The translations under genes were made by a program, and so were the position numbers. A stretch of DNA of 24,125 bases from an uncultured Blautia sp. Its GTDB lineage: Bacteria; Bacillota; Clostridia; Lachnospirales; Lachnospiraceae. The stretch lies in NCBI GenBank assembly GCA_934394595.1, contig CAKRRX010000034.1:1-24125 (forward strand), given 5' to 3'. This document shows positions 7,395 to 16,248 of this stretch, one piece after another (position 1 is the stretch's first letter; the number at the start of each line of letters is the position of its first letter). A model generated the notes under the pieces. It was not told where the DNA came from and did not search any database. It saw nothing but the letters and a program-made list of their open reading frames with translations.

Positions 7395-9048
7395 CAGAAT
7401 TTCACACAGGCAGCTGTACCGGCAGATTGTCATGGTGTTCCTTGCTCCATTTTTGCTGTGCCTGTTTGGGAGAGGAAAGATAAACGGAATTTCCGGGCTG
7501 GCCGGAACTGTGGCTGCTCTTATTGTGCTTGGTTTCTATGTGATCTTTTTGATAAGGCTGGGGCCTGGATATGCTGCTTTAAGTAAAAATGCAGGGGGAA
7601 TCTGCGGAAGACTGGCAGCGGCCTTTTTCCTGGTTTATGTATTGCTGACAGCTGCTTTTTTGCTGCAGATCCTACGGGAAATCATACCGGTCAGTGTAGT
7701 CATCGGAATTTCGGGAGAATGGTTTTTGGTGCTGACTTTGCTGGTATGCAGCTTCGGGGTTCACAAAGGAATGCAAAGAAGGGGCAGGATTGCAGAAGTA
7801 TCAGGCGGCCTGGTGCTGACAGCAGTGATCCTTATGCTATTATTGTCTGTAGGGCAGGGCAAATGGGAGTATTTGCAGGAAATGCTTCAGGGCTCTTCTT
7901 TTACAGGAACAAAATTTCTAAAAAGCTGGTATGGGATTTTATGTGCATTTTCCGGGCTGTCCCTTTTGCCCTTTGCTATGGAAAATGTAGAGAAGCAGGG
8001 AAGTGCCGGTAAGACAGTGATCTTTGCAGTGGGGACTGTAGGCGTGCTTCTTCTTGTGCTGGAAGTGGTATTGCCTGCGGTGTTTGGTCAGGCACGGCTA
8101 ACTCAGGAAGAGTATCCTGTACTGCCCCTTCTGGCAGGGGCAGACCTTCCGGGAAATTACCTTGCCAGATTTGACATATTGTGGATGGGATTCCTCTTGT
8201 ACAGCATGTTTTTTTCCATAGGAAGCCTGTTTCACTATGGCAGTCAGATCATTGGGAAAAATTTTATTGGCTCAGGCCGCTTTTGGATGCCTGCAGCGGT
8301 TTATCTTTTATCTGTGATGGAATTTCAAAATGGTGGCATTGGAGACTATTATGGGGACTATGTAGGCTGTTTTTTTGTCCCGGGGACACTGGCGCTGCAG
8401 ATTTTTCTGTCCTTTTTGTTCCGGGGAAAATGGAAAAAAAGAATGGGAGCTGTGGCTGTTTTTCTGGCGGCAGGAGTGCTTTTTCTTAGCGGCTGTGCAG
8501 GGGTGGAGCCGGAAAAGAGAATCTATCCCCTTGCCCTGGGAGTAGACGTGACCAATGGAAATTTTGTACTGACCTATGGAACTCCTGATATGCCAAAAGC
8601 CACCGGACAGGGAGAGAAAGGGGAGAATGAAGGAGATAAAGTGCTGTCCATAGAGGGCAGATCCTTTCGGGAAATCGAAGAAACATACAGCCGGACACAG
8701 GATAAGTATCTTGATCTTGGACATCTGCAGATTCTGGTATTGGGAGAAGGAGCATGTGAAAAAAACTACTGGACACAGGTGATGGATTATTTGGCGCAGG
8801 AACCCTTTGTAGGAGAAAATGTCAGCATTTTTCAGACTCAAAATGCCAAAGAGCTTGTATCCTGGCGCAGTACACAGGATACGACACTAGGAGAATACCT
8901 GCCGGGACTGATGGAAAATAATCCCTCTGGAAACCCGGCCCAGGCTGTGACTTTGCGTGATCTGTATTATGCAAGGTACGACAGCGGGGAATTGCCGCAT
9001 CTGCCGAAGATATGGAGGCAAGGGGGTGGAGTGGAGGTGTGGTGGTGA
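7375..9048 (+). CDS. Fused germinant receptor B subunit and shortened C-subunit lipoprotein domain
   Basis: A 557-residue protein. Residues 1-352 match a GerAB/GerKB permease of the APC type, with about ten hydrophobic segments (for example 17-30, 46-62, 82-99, 116-127, 146-158, 218-236, 267-284 and 305-313), opening with ISHRQLYRQIVMVFLAP. Residues 353-374 form a second signal-like stretch, KKR followed by hydrophobics and the lipobox LSGC (Cys374). Residues 375-557 resemble the N-terminal domain of GerAC lipoproteins: EPEKRIYPLALGVDV and LDLGHLQILVLGE. The usual C-terminal GerAC domain is absent, as the frame stops after about 180 residues. Normally B and C are separate genes. The start is the ATG at 7375 with AGGAGG 12 bases upstream. 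It ends the operon; a GTG/ATG restart near the KKRMG position could yield a separate C subunit. Confidence 0.8.
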   Translation: MKFAENNRISHRQLYRQIVMVFLAPFLLCLFGRGKINGISGLAGTVAALIVLGFYVIFLIRLGPGYAALSKNAGGICGRLAAAFFLVYVLLTAAFLLQILREIIPVSVVIGISGEWFLVLTLLVCSFGVHKGMQRRGRIAEVSGGLVLTAVILMLLLSVGQGKWEYLQEMLQGSSFTGTKFLKSWYGILCAFSGLSLLPFAMENVEKQGSAGKTVIFAVGTVGVLLLVLEVVLPAVFGQARLTQEEYPVLPLLAGADLPGNYLARFDILWMGFLLYSMFFSIGSLFHYGSQIIGKNFIGSGRFWMPAAVYLLSVMEFQNGGIGDYYGDYVGCFFVPGTLALQIFLSFLFRGKWKKRMGAVAVFLAAGVLFLSGCAGVEPEKRIYPLALGVDVTNGNFVLTYGTPDMPKATGQGEKGENEGDKVLSIEGRSFREIEETYSRTQDKYLDLGHLQILVLGEGACEKNYWTQVMDYLAQEPFVGENVSIFQTQNAKELVSWRSTQDTTLGEYLPGLMENNPSGNPAQAVTLRDLYYARYDSGELPHLPKIWRQGGGVEVWW

Positions 9049-9096
9049 AAAACTTCCCGGATTTTGAGGAACGGAATGTAATCAAAATCCGGGAAG
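9048..9096 (-). terminator. Terminator of the leftward GH120 operon
   Basis: A perfect 15-base inverted repeat, CTTCCCGGATTTTGA (9053-9067) and its complement (9082-9096), encloses a 14-base loop. On the minus strand the stem is followed at once by five T residues (9052-9048), so it terminates leftward transcription. It abuts the stop codon of the germination gene. On the plus strand no T run follows. Confidence 0.8.
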
Positions 9097-9128
9097 TAGA
9101 TAAATCGTTAAGATATAGTTGGTCTAAT

Positions 9129-9168
9129 ATACTGTCTGGAAGGAACGATAGCGTGCGACAGTATTTTT
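9129..9168 (+). terminator. Probable terminator of the germination operon
   Basis: ATACTGTC (9129-9136) pairs with GACAGTAT (9157-9164) and five T residues follow (9164-9168). The 20-base loop is long, so the structure is weaker than its neighbour. It lies beyond the leftward operon's terminator, so the two transcripts would overlap. Confidence 0.55.
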
Positions 9169-9180
9169 AACAGAGTGTGT

Positions 9181-11190
9181 TTAAAAGAGTTCGTAATGCT
9201 CCCTAAGTTCCTCAAACGGACCACAAGCAGGATGGTTGCACCTTGTTTTTCCGAAATAATCTTTATCAAAGGTGATAGGGGAACCGTCTGGATTTTCAAA
9301 TTTCTGTTCCGGTTCAAATGCTTCCCCCAGAGTATCTGTGTGGATCATTGCAGTTTGGGAATCCTTTATAAAATCGCACAGATTGCTGGAAAGAATATAT
9401 TTGCCATTCTTTTCCTGCAGATCGATCCAGACCTGATCAGAAGTATTGACAATAGCATCAGTTTCTTTGGAACAAGGTCTGGCTCCATTAAAATAGATAT
9501 TTCCTCCATAGGATACCGGCAGATGGTCGTAGTACCGATCATTTCCCCAATAATCAATACAGGTTTTTGCTGTAAATTTGGAAAAATATTCGTCAGTCAG
9601 AGGATATGTCTCATAGGGCAGAGTACCACTGATAAAGTGCATTTTGTCCGTTTGAAAATCTTTCAGATATTCTTTTGCATATGTCTCATAGAATGGATTG
9701 ACTTTCTGCTGGATGAAAATATTGTTATAAAAACGCATATCACCATGAAGAATTGTCATAAAACCGGCAATATCTGTACTGTGTGGGACATGGTATGGGG
9801 TATAACGCTCGGAGGGAAATTTCTTTCCACCATTATCTACACCATTTCCAACATAAGTGAAAGATCCTCCAATTAAATTGTGGACAAAAGCCACTCCCTG
9901 TGTGCTGATTCGTGCTGAACAAAGGGATAACAGGATGTTGTTGTCAATAAGGGATGGACCATGTGCCACTTCCAGGAACAGATCTTCTCCAAGAGAAAGT
10001 TCATTGGTCATTTCAGTTCCCACTGGGGGAGTATTGTGGTGGAAAAGATTCTGGGTTACACGTGTTCCCTGAATCTGCCAGTCAAGCCATATTCCCCTGG
10101 TGCAGTGGTGAATATGATTTCTGCGGATAATCACATCAATCGCGGCATGCATTTTGATTCCGCCAATTTCATCACCGGATAAATCCTGCTTGGTATTGAT
10201 ATGGTGAATGTGATTATCTTCAATAATGGAAAATACACCTCCCAGATGTCCTACGATTCCGGTCTGACCACAGTCATGGATATGACATCTTCTGATAATA
10301 TGAGAACCGATATTTTCTTTTGTCCAGCCTTCATTACGCGCCTGACAGATAGAATCACGTTCATTTTGGGTTCCGTCTTTCGTATATCTGGTAGTCCATT
10401 TGTTTTCATTGTTGGGCTGTAAATATTTTCCAAGGGAGATACCACTGCATTTGGAATTGGAGATATCGCAATCTTCTATGATCCATCCTTTGGCCCAGTG
10501 GGGACCAATCATTCCATCTTGCAATGCAGTAGGAGGAGCCCATTTGGTTGCGGCCTTGCATACTGTAAATCCGCTAAGCGTAATATAGTTTTTTCCGGTT
10601 TCTTCTGGATAGAAACAGTGCTGTCGTACATTTAGTTCTACGTTTTCCGTGTTGGGATCAGCATCGTGGAAATTCGCGTAGATTACAGTAGATTCATTGG
10701 TCTGGCAGGTATACCAGGTGTAAAGGCTAAAACCGGGATCCCATGCTTTAGGGTTTGCCACAGGGTGAAGTACTTCATTAAGTGATAACACTTCATACAT
10801 GGAAGTTCCATTTAGATATACTTCTCCGGTATGTATATTTTTCTGTGGCCAGATCCAGTCTCCGGCAACTATAGTAGTGTACGGATTGTACGAACCAAAT
10901 CTGGTATTTGGAATTTCCAGTTTCCATACATTTTTTTCGTAGAGGATCCAGGAATCAAAGCGTTCAGCACCTGTGATAACGGCTTTAAGCGGTTCCAGAG
11001 AGCGATATACAATAGGCGCTTCAGAGGTTCCGCTAAAGAGCGGATCAACAGATTCTCTATAGATACCTGGAAGTACAAGAACTTCATCCCCTGGTTTTGC
11101 AATCAGGGCAGCTTCCTGAATTTTCTGAAACGGGGAAGCAACAGATCCATCACCGCTTATGGGGGAACTTGCAGAAACATAATACTTCAT
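9181..11190 (-). CDS. GH120-family beta-xylosidase (right-handed parallel beta-helix)
   Basis: Predicted to release xylose from the non-reducing end of xylo-oligosaccharides or xylosides. The 669-residue protein follows the GH120 pattern known from Thermoanaerobacterium and Bifidobacterium enzymes: MKYYVSASSP with GDEVLVLPGIYRE at the start, YLNGTSMYEV, NVRQHCFYPEETG, WAPPTALQDGMIGP, GHLGGVFSIIEDNHI, and HGDMRFYNNIFI. Asp370 in GIWLDWQIQGTRV and Glu407 in LFLEVAHGP correspond to the family's nucleophile and acid/base. There is no signal peptide, so it acts in the cytoplasm on imported sugars. AAGGAG precedes the ATG. It is the last gene of the leftward operon, 19 bases after the BtpA-family gene. 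A loop between the two catalytic residues seems longer than in the Thermoanaerobacterium enzyme. Actual substrate is inferred from family. Confidence 0.88.
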   Translation of the reverse strand: MKYYVSASSPISGDGSVASPFQKIQEAALIAKPGDEVLVLPGIYRESVDPLFSGTSEAPIVYRSLEPLKAVITGAERFDSWILYEKNVWKLEIPNTRFGSYNPYTTIVAGDWIWPQKNIHTGEVYLNGTSMYEVLSLNEVLHPVANPKAWDPGFSLYTWYTCQTNESTVIYANFHDADPNTENVELNVRQHCFYPEETGKNYITLSGFTVCKAATKWAPPTALQDGMIGPHWAKGWIIEDCDISNSKCSGISLGKYLQPNNENKWTTRYTKDGTQNERDSICQARNEGWTKENIGSHIIRRCHIHDCGQTGIVGHLGGVFSIIEDNHIHHINTKQDLSGDEIGGIKMHAAIDVIIRRNHIHHCTRGIWLDWQIQGTRVTQNLFHHNTPPVGTEMTNELSLGEDLFLEVAHGPSLIDNNILLSLCSARISTQGVAFVHNLIGGSFTYVGNGVDNGGKKFPSERYTPYHVPHSTDIAGFMTILHGDMRFYNNIFIQQKVNPFYETYAKEYLKDFQTDKMHFISGTLPYETYPLTDEYFSKFTAKTCIDYWGNDRYYDHLPVSYGGNIYFNGARPCSKETDAIVNTSDQVWIDLQEKNGKYILSSNLCDFIKDSQTAMIHTDTLGEAFEPEQKFENPDGSPITFDKDYFGKTRCNHPACGPFEELREHYELF

Positions 11191-11209
11191 ACTTAGGGTT
11201 CTCCTTTAT

Positions 11210-12013
11210 TTATCTGAATGCGTTGACTTTATCCATAAAAGCTTTTACACGGTCTTTATCAATTTGATTCCAGAAAACACCGTCTTTCTTAAATGAGGTT
11301 CCTACAAAAGCACCATCTGCAATATCAAGATACTCTTTCACATTGTTGATATTTACGCCTGTGGAAGCGAACATTACAGAGTCCGGATATGCTTCGCGGC
11401 ATTTTTTCAGGACATTAACATCAGGTTTCTGACCGGCAACATATCCGGCAATAGCCAGGCCATCTGGCTGATTAAGGAAGTAGATGGATTTTAAAACATC
11501 AAGAGGATCTCTTCCTGCAAGATCGGCACCGGATTCCGGAACAAGATAGTAAACTAATTTGAAATCATCCATTCTCAAATTGTGCATCATACGGTTAATA
11601 TTGCCAACTCTGGTAGAAGCAACGCCTTCAGGGGTTGCCCATGCTCCGTGGAAAACGCCTCTTGTAAAGACTGCGCCGGAAGCTTTGGCTAAAGCTACAC
11701 TTGCGTAATTGTCAGAAATGTAGTCCAGTCCAAAGGGTACTTTAACATATGGCTTTAAAGCGCCAAGAACATACGCCATGGCTGCAAAAGTCGCTGGGTC
11801 CATTTCTCCAAGGTAAGGAAGGCTGAATTCATTGGTAAAAAGAAGTCCATCTACGCCTCCGTCCTGTAATGCTTCTACATCTTCCAGTCCCATGCGGATT
11901 ACCTTTTCCATACCGCCTTCCTCATCGTATTTTGGATCACCTGGCATGGGCTGTAAATGAACTAATCCAATCACTGCTTTTTTTGTTCCGAAAATTTCTT
12001 CTGTCCACTTCAT
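11210..12013 (-). CDS. BtpA/SgcQ-family TIM-barrel protein
   Basis: A 267-residue cytoplasmic protein of the BtpA/SgcQ family. The opening KAVIGLVHLQPMPGDPKY, the internal GGVDGLLFTNEFSLPY, VPFGLDYISDNYASVALAKASGA, and the closing ASTGVNINNVKEYLDIADGAFVGTSFK are the family blocks. BtpA is linked to photosystem I biogenesis in cyanobacteria, while SgcQ-type members sit in sugar operons, sometimes described as possible nucleosidases; the reaction is not established. Its ATG overlaps the response regulator stop codon (ATGA), so the two are translationally coupled, and AAGGAG for this gene lies inside the regulator's last codons. Position between the regulator and the GH120 gene points to a sugar-metabolic step, but I cannot name one. 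Confidence 0.85.
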   Translation of the reverse strand: MKWTEEIFGTKKAVIGLVHLQPMPGDPKYDEEGGMEKVIRMGLEDVEALQDGGVDGLLFTNEFSLPYLGEMDPATFAAMAYVLGALKPYVKVPFGLDYISDNYASVALAKASGAVFTRGVFHGAWATPEGVASTRVGNINRMMHNLRMDDFKLVYYLVPESGADLAGRDPLDVLKSIYFLNQPDGLAIAGYVAGQKPDVNVLKKCREAYPDSVMFASTGVNINNVKEYLDIADGAFVGTSFKKDGVFWNQIDKDRVKAFMDKVNAFR

Positions 12014-13620
12014 AATTTTTCTCCTTTTATTTTTGATATATTCTTTCCTGCAAAATTATTACAGGAGGTGTCCTGATTATGAAAAATGGTATATTTTTGT
12101 CGATATTGCTGAGGAGAGTAGCCAGTATTCTTTTTAAATGCAAGGGAAAAATAATTGGAATCCTTGTATCCTATCATGCTGGCAATCTTTCCACTTTGAA
12201 TATCGGTTTGTATAAGCAGGTCTTTTGCTTTTTCCAGACGTTTCCGGACGATGTAACTGTTACAGCTTTCTCCAGTACTGGCTTTAAATACGCGAGACAG
12301 ATATCCGGGGGAGATGAACAACTGTGAGGCAATACTGTTTACAGAAATATCCTCGGTAAGAGATTCTGCTATAATAAGTTTCGCCTTTGTGACAAAATCC
12401 GGAACTTTTTCTTCATTTTCCTGATAGAGGTTACTGATATATTTTTTCAGGAGAAGATAGATATCCTCCGGGGCACTGTTTTGAATCATTCCTGCAAAAT
12501 TTTCCAAGTAACTGTTAGAAGGAATACTGGAAGAAAAGTGCGTTTTTTTACTGTAATAAAAAGCAGATGCTAACTGGAAACTGCTGTACTCCATAACTTC
12601 ACTGGGGAGTTCCTGTTTTTTGGCTTTTTGTTCAAATTGAATATACAGATTAAGGGCATCTTTCAGTTCTAAGGGCTTTGAAGAAATTTCAGCAGTAAGT
12701 TCTGAGAGAAACAGATTCCAGAGTTCTTTCTGTCTGGGACGGGAATTGCTTTTGGAAACTGTTTTTTCCCGATCGGTATTACAGTATAAATACAGTTCTT
12801 TTGCATCATGATAGGACTCTGTACAATCGCATAAACTGTAGAATGTTTTTCCTTTGATGATCTGAATATTAATGCCTGTTTCTGAGGCCAGTACACTTTT
12901 TATCTGGCGCAATTTTCTGGTAAATTCTTCTCCGTTTGAAATATGGTTGAGGAAAAGAACAATATTGTGGTCTTCATCCCAAAGAGCAAGTTCTCCATAG
13001 GAAAAATTCAGGAAACTGTTGCATATATCAAGGATTTCGTATTCCTGCAGTGTGGTGTCCTCCCGCCTTTGCTGGATGGAAGGAACAAGAAGGATTATAT
13101 TTCGAGGCTGATCCTTCTGAAAAGCAGCTGGAAGTGTATCAATAGAATTGATTGTGTTACTTTTCAGAAGTTTTCGAATGCTAACCAGTGCGTGCTTGTA
13201 GGTATTTGTAGTTTGTTTCAGCAACTCCTGCTCTTTTTTTCTATCATTTTCCAGTTCCAGGATCTGTTTTTGAATAGCATTTACAAGGGAATCTTCGTCT
13301 ACCGGTTTCAGAAAGAAATCGTTGACGGCTAGCCTGAGGCTGTCTCTTACATATTCAAAATTGTCATATCCGGTAAGGACAATGATGCGCAGGTCTGGTA
13401 CAAAGGAACGGGCTCGTTTAATCAGTTCAAGCCCGGTGATATCAGGCATATTAATATCAGTGATCATAATTTCCGGGTGTTCCTTATGGATCAGTTCCAG
13501 AGCCTGACTGGCATCTGCGGCCAGAAAAACCTGGTCAATGCCAATGGATTCCCATGAAATGGAGCGCTGTATCCCAACACGTATCATTTTTTCATCATCT
13601 ACAATTATTACTTTTTTCAT
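12010..13620 (-). CDS. Response regulator with AraC-type output domain (YesN-like)
   Basis: A 536-residue transcription regulator. The N-terminal receiver (1-125) has the acidic pair Asp8-Asp9, phosphorylation site Asp55 in IMITDINMPD, Thr83 in VLTGY and Lys105 in FFLKPVDED. A long middle region (about 130-410) has no clear domain by eye, as is usual for YesN-type regulators. The C-terminal AraC double helix-turn-helix (about 415-515) includes SVNSIASQLFISPGYLSRVFK and GYKDSNYFSLAFKKNTGYSPQQYR. It lies 10 bases after the sensor kinase gene and would receive phosphate from it. Location inside a sugar-ABC operon suggests it activates the locus, probably by binding the direct repeats at 18983-19009. 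This is inference from context. Confidence 0.92.
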   Translation of the reverse strand: MKKVIIVDDEKMIRVGIQRSISWESIGIDQVFLAADASQALELIHKEHPEIMITDINMPDITGLELIKRARSFVPDLRIIVLTGYDNFEYVRDSLRLAVNDFFLKPVDEDSLVNAIQKQILELENDRKKEQELLKQTTNTYKHALVSIRKLLKSNTINSIDTLPAAFQKDQPRNIILLVPSIQQRREDTTLQEYEILDICNSFLNFSYGELALWDEDHNIVLFLNHISNGEEFTRKLRQIKSVLASETGINIQIIKGKTFYSLCDCTESYHDAKELYLYCNTDREKTVSKSNSRPRQKELWNLFLSELTAEISSKPLELKDALNLYIQFEQKAKKQELPSEVMEYSSFQLASAFYYSKKTHFSSSIPSNSYLENFAGMIQNSAPEDIYLLLKKYISNLYQENEEKVPDFVTKAKLIIAESLTEDISVNSIASQLFISPGYLSRVFKASTGESCNSYIVRKRLEKAKDLLIQTDIQSGKIASMIGYKDSNYFSLAFKKNTGYSPQQYRQKYTIFHNQDTSCNNFAGKNISKIKGEKL

Positions 13621-13630
13621 GTCTTTCTTT

Positions 13631-15385
13631 TCAGTCCTTTATTGGTGGCAAAGTAATGATTGCCAGTAGATTTTTTTCTTCAGAATCAGAAATTTCATAG
13701 TGTAGTCCATAAGAACTGCCAAACTCTATCTGAAGTCGTTTGTTTACATTGTTAATTCCATATCCCTCTGAAATATCCTGAGAGAGCAGAAGTGCCTTGA
13801 TCCGTTCAATGACTTCATCAGAAGGATTTACTCCGTCATTTGCGACAATGATTTCAACTCTTTCTTCTGCCTGTCTGCCAAATATTTTTATGTGTCCGTG
13901 ACAGCCTTCTTTGACGCGGATCCCATGATAGATGGCGTTTTCTATAAGAGGCTGTAAAGTAATTTTTGGCAGCTTGTATTTTCTCAGATTATCCGGGATT
14001 TCTATATCATATTCGATGATATTGTCATAGCGGAGATTTTGGATGGTGATATAATTTTCTACATGTTCCAGCTCCTTTTGAAGTGGAATGATGTCTTCAC
14101 CGTTGCTTAATACGATCCGATAGAAATTTGCCATGGCTTTAACCATGGTAGACAGCTCCTTATTTCCGGTAGCAAGAGCCTGCCAGTGGATACTTTCCAG
14201 GGTGTTGTACAAAAAGTGCGGCTGTATCTGTGACTGCAAGGCTTCAAATTTCAACTTTTCAATAATTGTCTGTTTGTTTTGGATGGTCTCCAAGGCTTCC
14301 TGGAGGCGGGACATCATATTATTAAACACTTCACGCAATTTGATCTGATCCGCACCAGCATTTGGGGCAATTGGCAGTCTGTAGTTCAGATTATTGCTGT
14401 CAATTTGATCCATTGCGTTTAACAGGTCATACATGGGAGCATATAAGGCTCCAAAAAGCTGCTGACCGATATACAGGGCAAGTGCCAGAAGAATTGCAAC
14501 AATAATGACTGCTGTTATAATGAGGTGTGCATAGGTGCGGTTCACATCATCAATGTTTACCTGGCCTGACATGGACAGGTTCCATTTTTCCAGCGGACTT
14601 ACAATATACATGATGTTATCGCAAACATAGGTGTTGCTGTCTTTTTCCATATTGTTGAGAAAAGTAGCAGGTTTTCCGATGATATCCGTATCAGCGATGA
14701 AATAGCTTCCTTTTTCATCAATCAGATTAAGCTTATAATTTAATTCATCTTTCTGAGCAGAAATATGTGGCATTTCAAAACGAAAGCTGATAGCAAGAGT
14801 TCCGTATTTCTGATTTAAGCGCTCGGTGCTGTAAACCGGAAAATATATAGTAAGACTGTTGCTGCGGCTGGTGGAAATGGTATCGGAGTAGTAAATTCTT
14901 GTGTTGTAATAATCTGTTTCTGCGGCATCTTCATAATGCTCTTTGATTTCTTCCGTTGCTTTGTGGCGAGCTGTGGAGGATTTGCTAAAGAAATCAGACT
15001 TGTCAGAATCATCAAATAAAGTAATCAGTTCAATTTTGGAATTTCCATCCATTGCCATCTGGATCAACATTCTTATATTTTCCATATCGGAGATACTTGT
15101 TGCAGAAGATGTATAAAAATTCTGGACAGCATTGCTGACAACGATACCAAGTCCCGTATTCAATATGGTGTTTAGTTCTGTTTCTACAGATTCCTTTGCT
15201 ACATTTACATTTTGCTGGACTAGATCTTTCCTGTCCCGTAGTATGATATCACCAGCTGTGTGAGTAATGGAAATGGTCAGAGTTACAGATACGATCAAGA
15301 TCAGTGCTGTATAAAGCAGTGCTATTTTTTTGTCCAGCTTCAACTGGGTGTATCGTTTTATTATCCATCTGAACCATTTCTTCAT
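13631..15385 (-). CDS. Sensor histidine kinase, YesM-like
   Basis: A 584-residue membrane sensor. Two membrane segments (about 21-40 and 287-308) bracket an extracellular sensing region of about 245 residues. A HAMP-type linker (about 309-365) follows, then the LytS/YesM-type kinase core. Phosphoacceptor His390 lies in QIQPHFLYNTLESIHWQ, the N box is LIENAIYHG (Asn483), and the G box is EGYGINNVNKRL near the end. The AAGGAGAG site overlaps the preceding permease stop region. It sits between the ABC permease genes and the response regulator, the classic layout for carbohydrate-sensing pairs of Firmicutes. The signal could be free sugar or a ligand-loaded binding protein; sequence does not decide. 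Confidence 0.92.
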   Translation of the reverse strand: MKKWFRWIIKRYTQLKLDKKIALLYTALILIVSVTLTISITHTAGDIILRDRKDLVQQNVNVAKESVETELNTILNTGLGIVVSNAVQNFYTSSATSISDMENIRMLIQMAMDGNSKIELITLFDDSDKSDFFSKSSTARHKATEEIKEHYEDAAETDYYNTRIYYSDTISTSRSNSLTIYFPVYSTERLNQKYGTLAISFRFEMPHISAQKDELNYKLNLIDEKGSYFIADTDIIGKPATFLNNMEKDSNTYVCDNIMYIVSPLEKWNLSMSGQVNIDDVNRTYAHLIITAVIIVAILLALALYIGQQLFGALYAPMYDLLNAMDQIDSNNLNYRLPIAPNAGADQIKLREVFNNMMSRLQEALETIQNKQTIIEKLKFEALQSQIQPHFLYNTLESIHWQALATGNKELSTMVKAMANFYRIVLSNGEDIIPLQKELEHVENYITIQNLRYDNIIEYDIEIPDNLRKYKLPKITLQPLIENAIYHGIRVKEGCHGHIKIFGRQAEERVEIIVANDGVNPSDEVIERIKALLLSQDISEGYGINNVNKRLQIEFGSSYGLHYEISDSEEKNLLAIITLPPIKD

Positions 15386-15398
15386 ATTCTGTCTCTCC

Positions 15399-16247
15399 TT
15401 AGCCTTTTACAGCACCGATTGTCATGCTGTCCATAAGTTTTTCCTGAAATACTGCAAAAAGGATTAACATAGGAATGGTGGTAATAGTAAGTACAGCCAT
15501 GATCATTGGGGCATTCATACTGTGGGCTCCTTGAAAATCCCATATTGCTAAGGGCAGTGTACGATTCATTTTGTTCTGTGTCAACGTATAGGAAAAAATA
15601 AATTCATTCCAGATTCCAACTCCATTATAGATTGCCAGAGTTGCCATTCCCGGACGAGTTAAAGGGAGAACAATGTGAAAAAAATTACCGGCTCTGCTGC
15701 ATCCGTCAATTTCACCGGCTTCTTCCAGTTCCTTTGGAAGCTCTTCCATAAATCCTACAAGAATGAAAATAGAAATTGGAAGGGCGAAAGCAATATCAGG
15801 ACCGATCAATGCCGGGAGGGAATCGTATAATCCTGCACTGGTAGAAAATTTGAAAATAGGAATTAAAGTAATATGTTCTGGAATGGACATACATGCCAGT
15901 ACCAGAAGAAGGAAAAATTTTCCAATTTTGGAATGCAGTCTTGCAATAGGGTAGGCAGCAAGTGCTGCAACCAGCAGAGTAATTACCAGAGAAACTGCAC
16001 ATACAAGAATACTGTTAAAAAAGTAATGGAGGATTCCATTATTGAATACCTCTTTAAAGTTGTCGAGATTGAAGGACTGGGGCAGGGAAAAGACACCATT
16101 TGCCAGAATCTCAAACTGACCTTTAAAGGAGTTTAATACCATGAAAATAAAGGGATAAACGGTAATGATTACCCATATGGCAATAAAAACACATACCAGA
16201 ATCCAGGAAATCTTACTTTTTAAACTGAGATTTTTGAATCGCTTCAT
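15399..16247 (-). CDS. Carbohydrate ABC transporter permease, MalG-like (CUT1)
   Basis: Inner permease of 282 residues with about six hydrophobic segments. The start is KISWILVCVFIAIWVIITVYPF-like (first segment about 13-35). The cytoplasmic EAA loop reads EAGEIDGCSRAGNFF with IVLPLTRPG, where the ATPase would dock. The C-terminus ends in MDSMTIGAVKG, a MalG-type ending. Together with the upstream permease it would form the channel for sugar uptake. Only one base lies between the two permease genes, so they are coupled. No ATPase gene follows. Confidence 0.92.
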   Translation of the reverse strand: MKRFKNLSLKSKISWILVCVFIAIWVIITVYPFIFMVLNSFKGQFEILANGVFSLPQSFNLDNFKEVFNNGILHYFFNSILVCAVSLVITLLVAALAAYPIARLHSKIGKFFLLLVLACMSIPEHITLIPIFKFSTSAGLYDSLPALIGPDIAFALPISIFILVGFMEELPKELEEAGEIDGCSRAGNFFHIVLPLTRPGMATLAIYNGVGIWNEFIFSYTLTQNKMNRTLPLAIWDFQGAHSMNAPMIMAVLTITTIPMLILFAVFQEKLMDSMTIGAVKG

Positions 16248-16248
16248 T

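Noticed and set aside
9175..9876. A 233-codon plus-strand frame opposite the GH120 gene
   Set aside because: Antisense shadow of a clearly coding glycosidase, with no suitable ribosome binding site.
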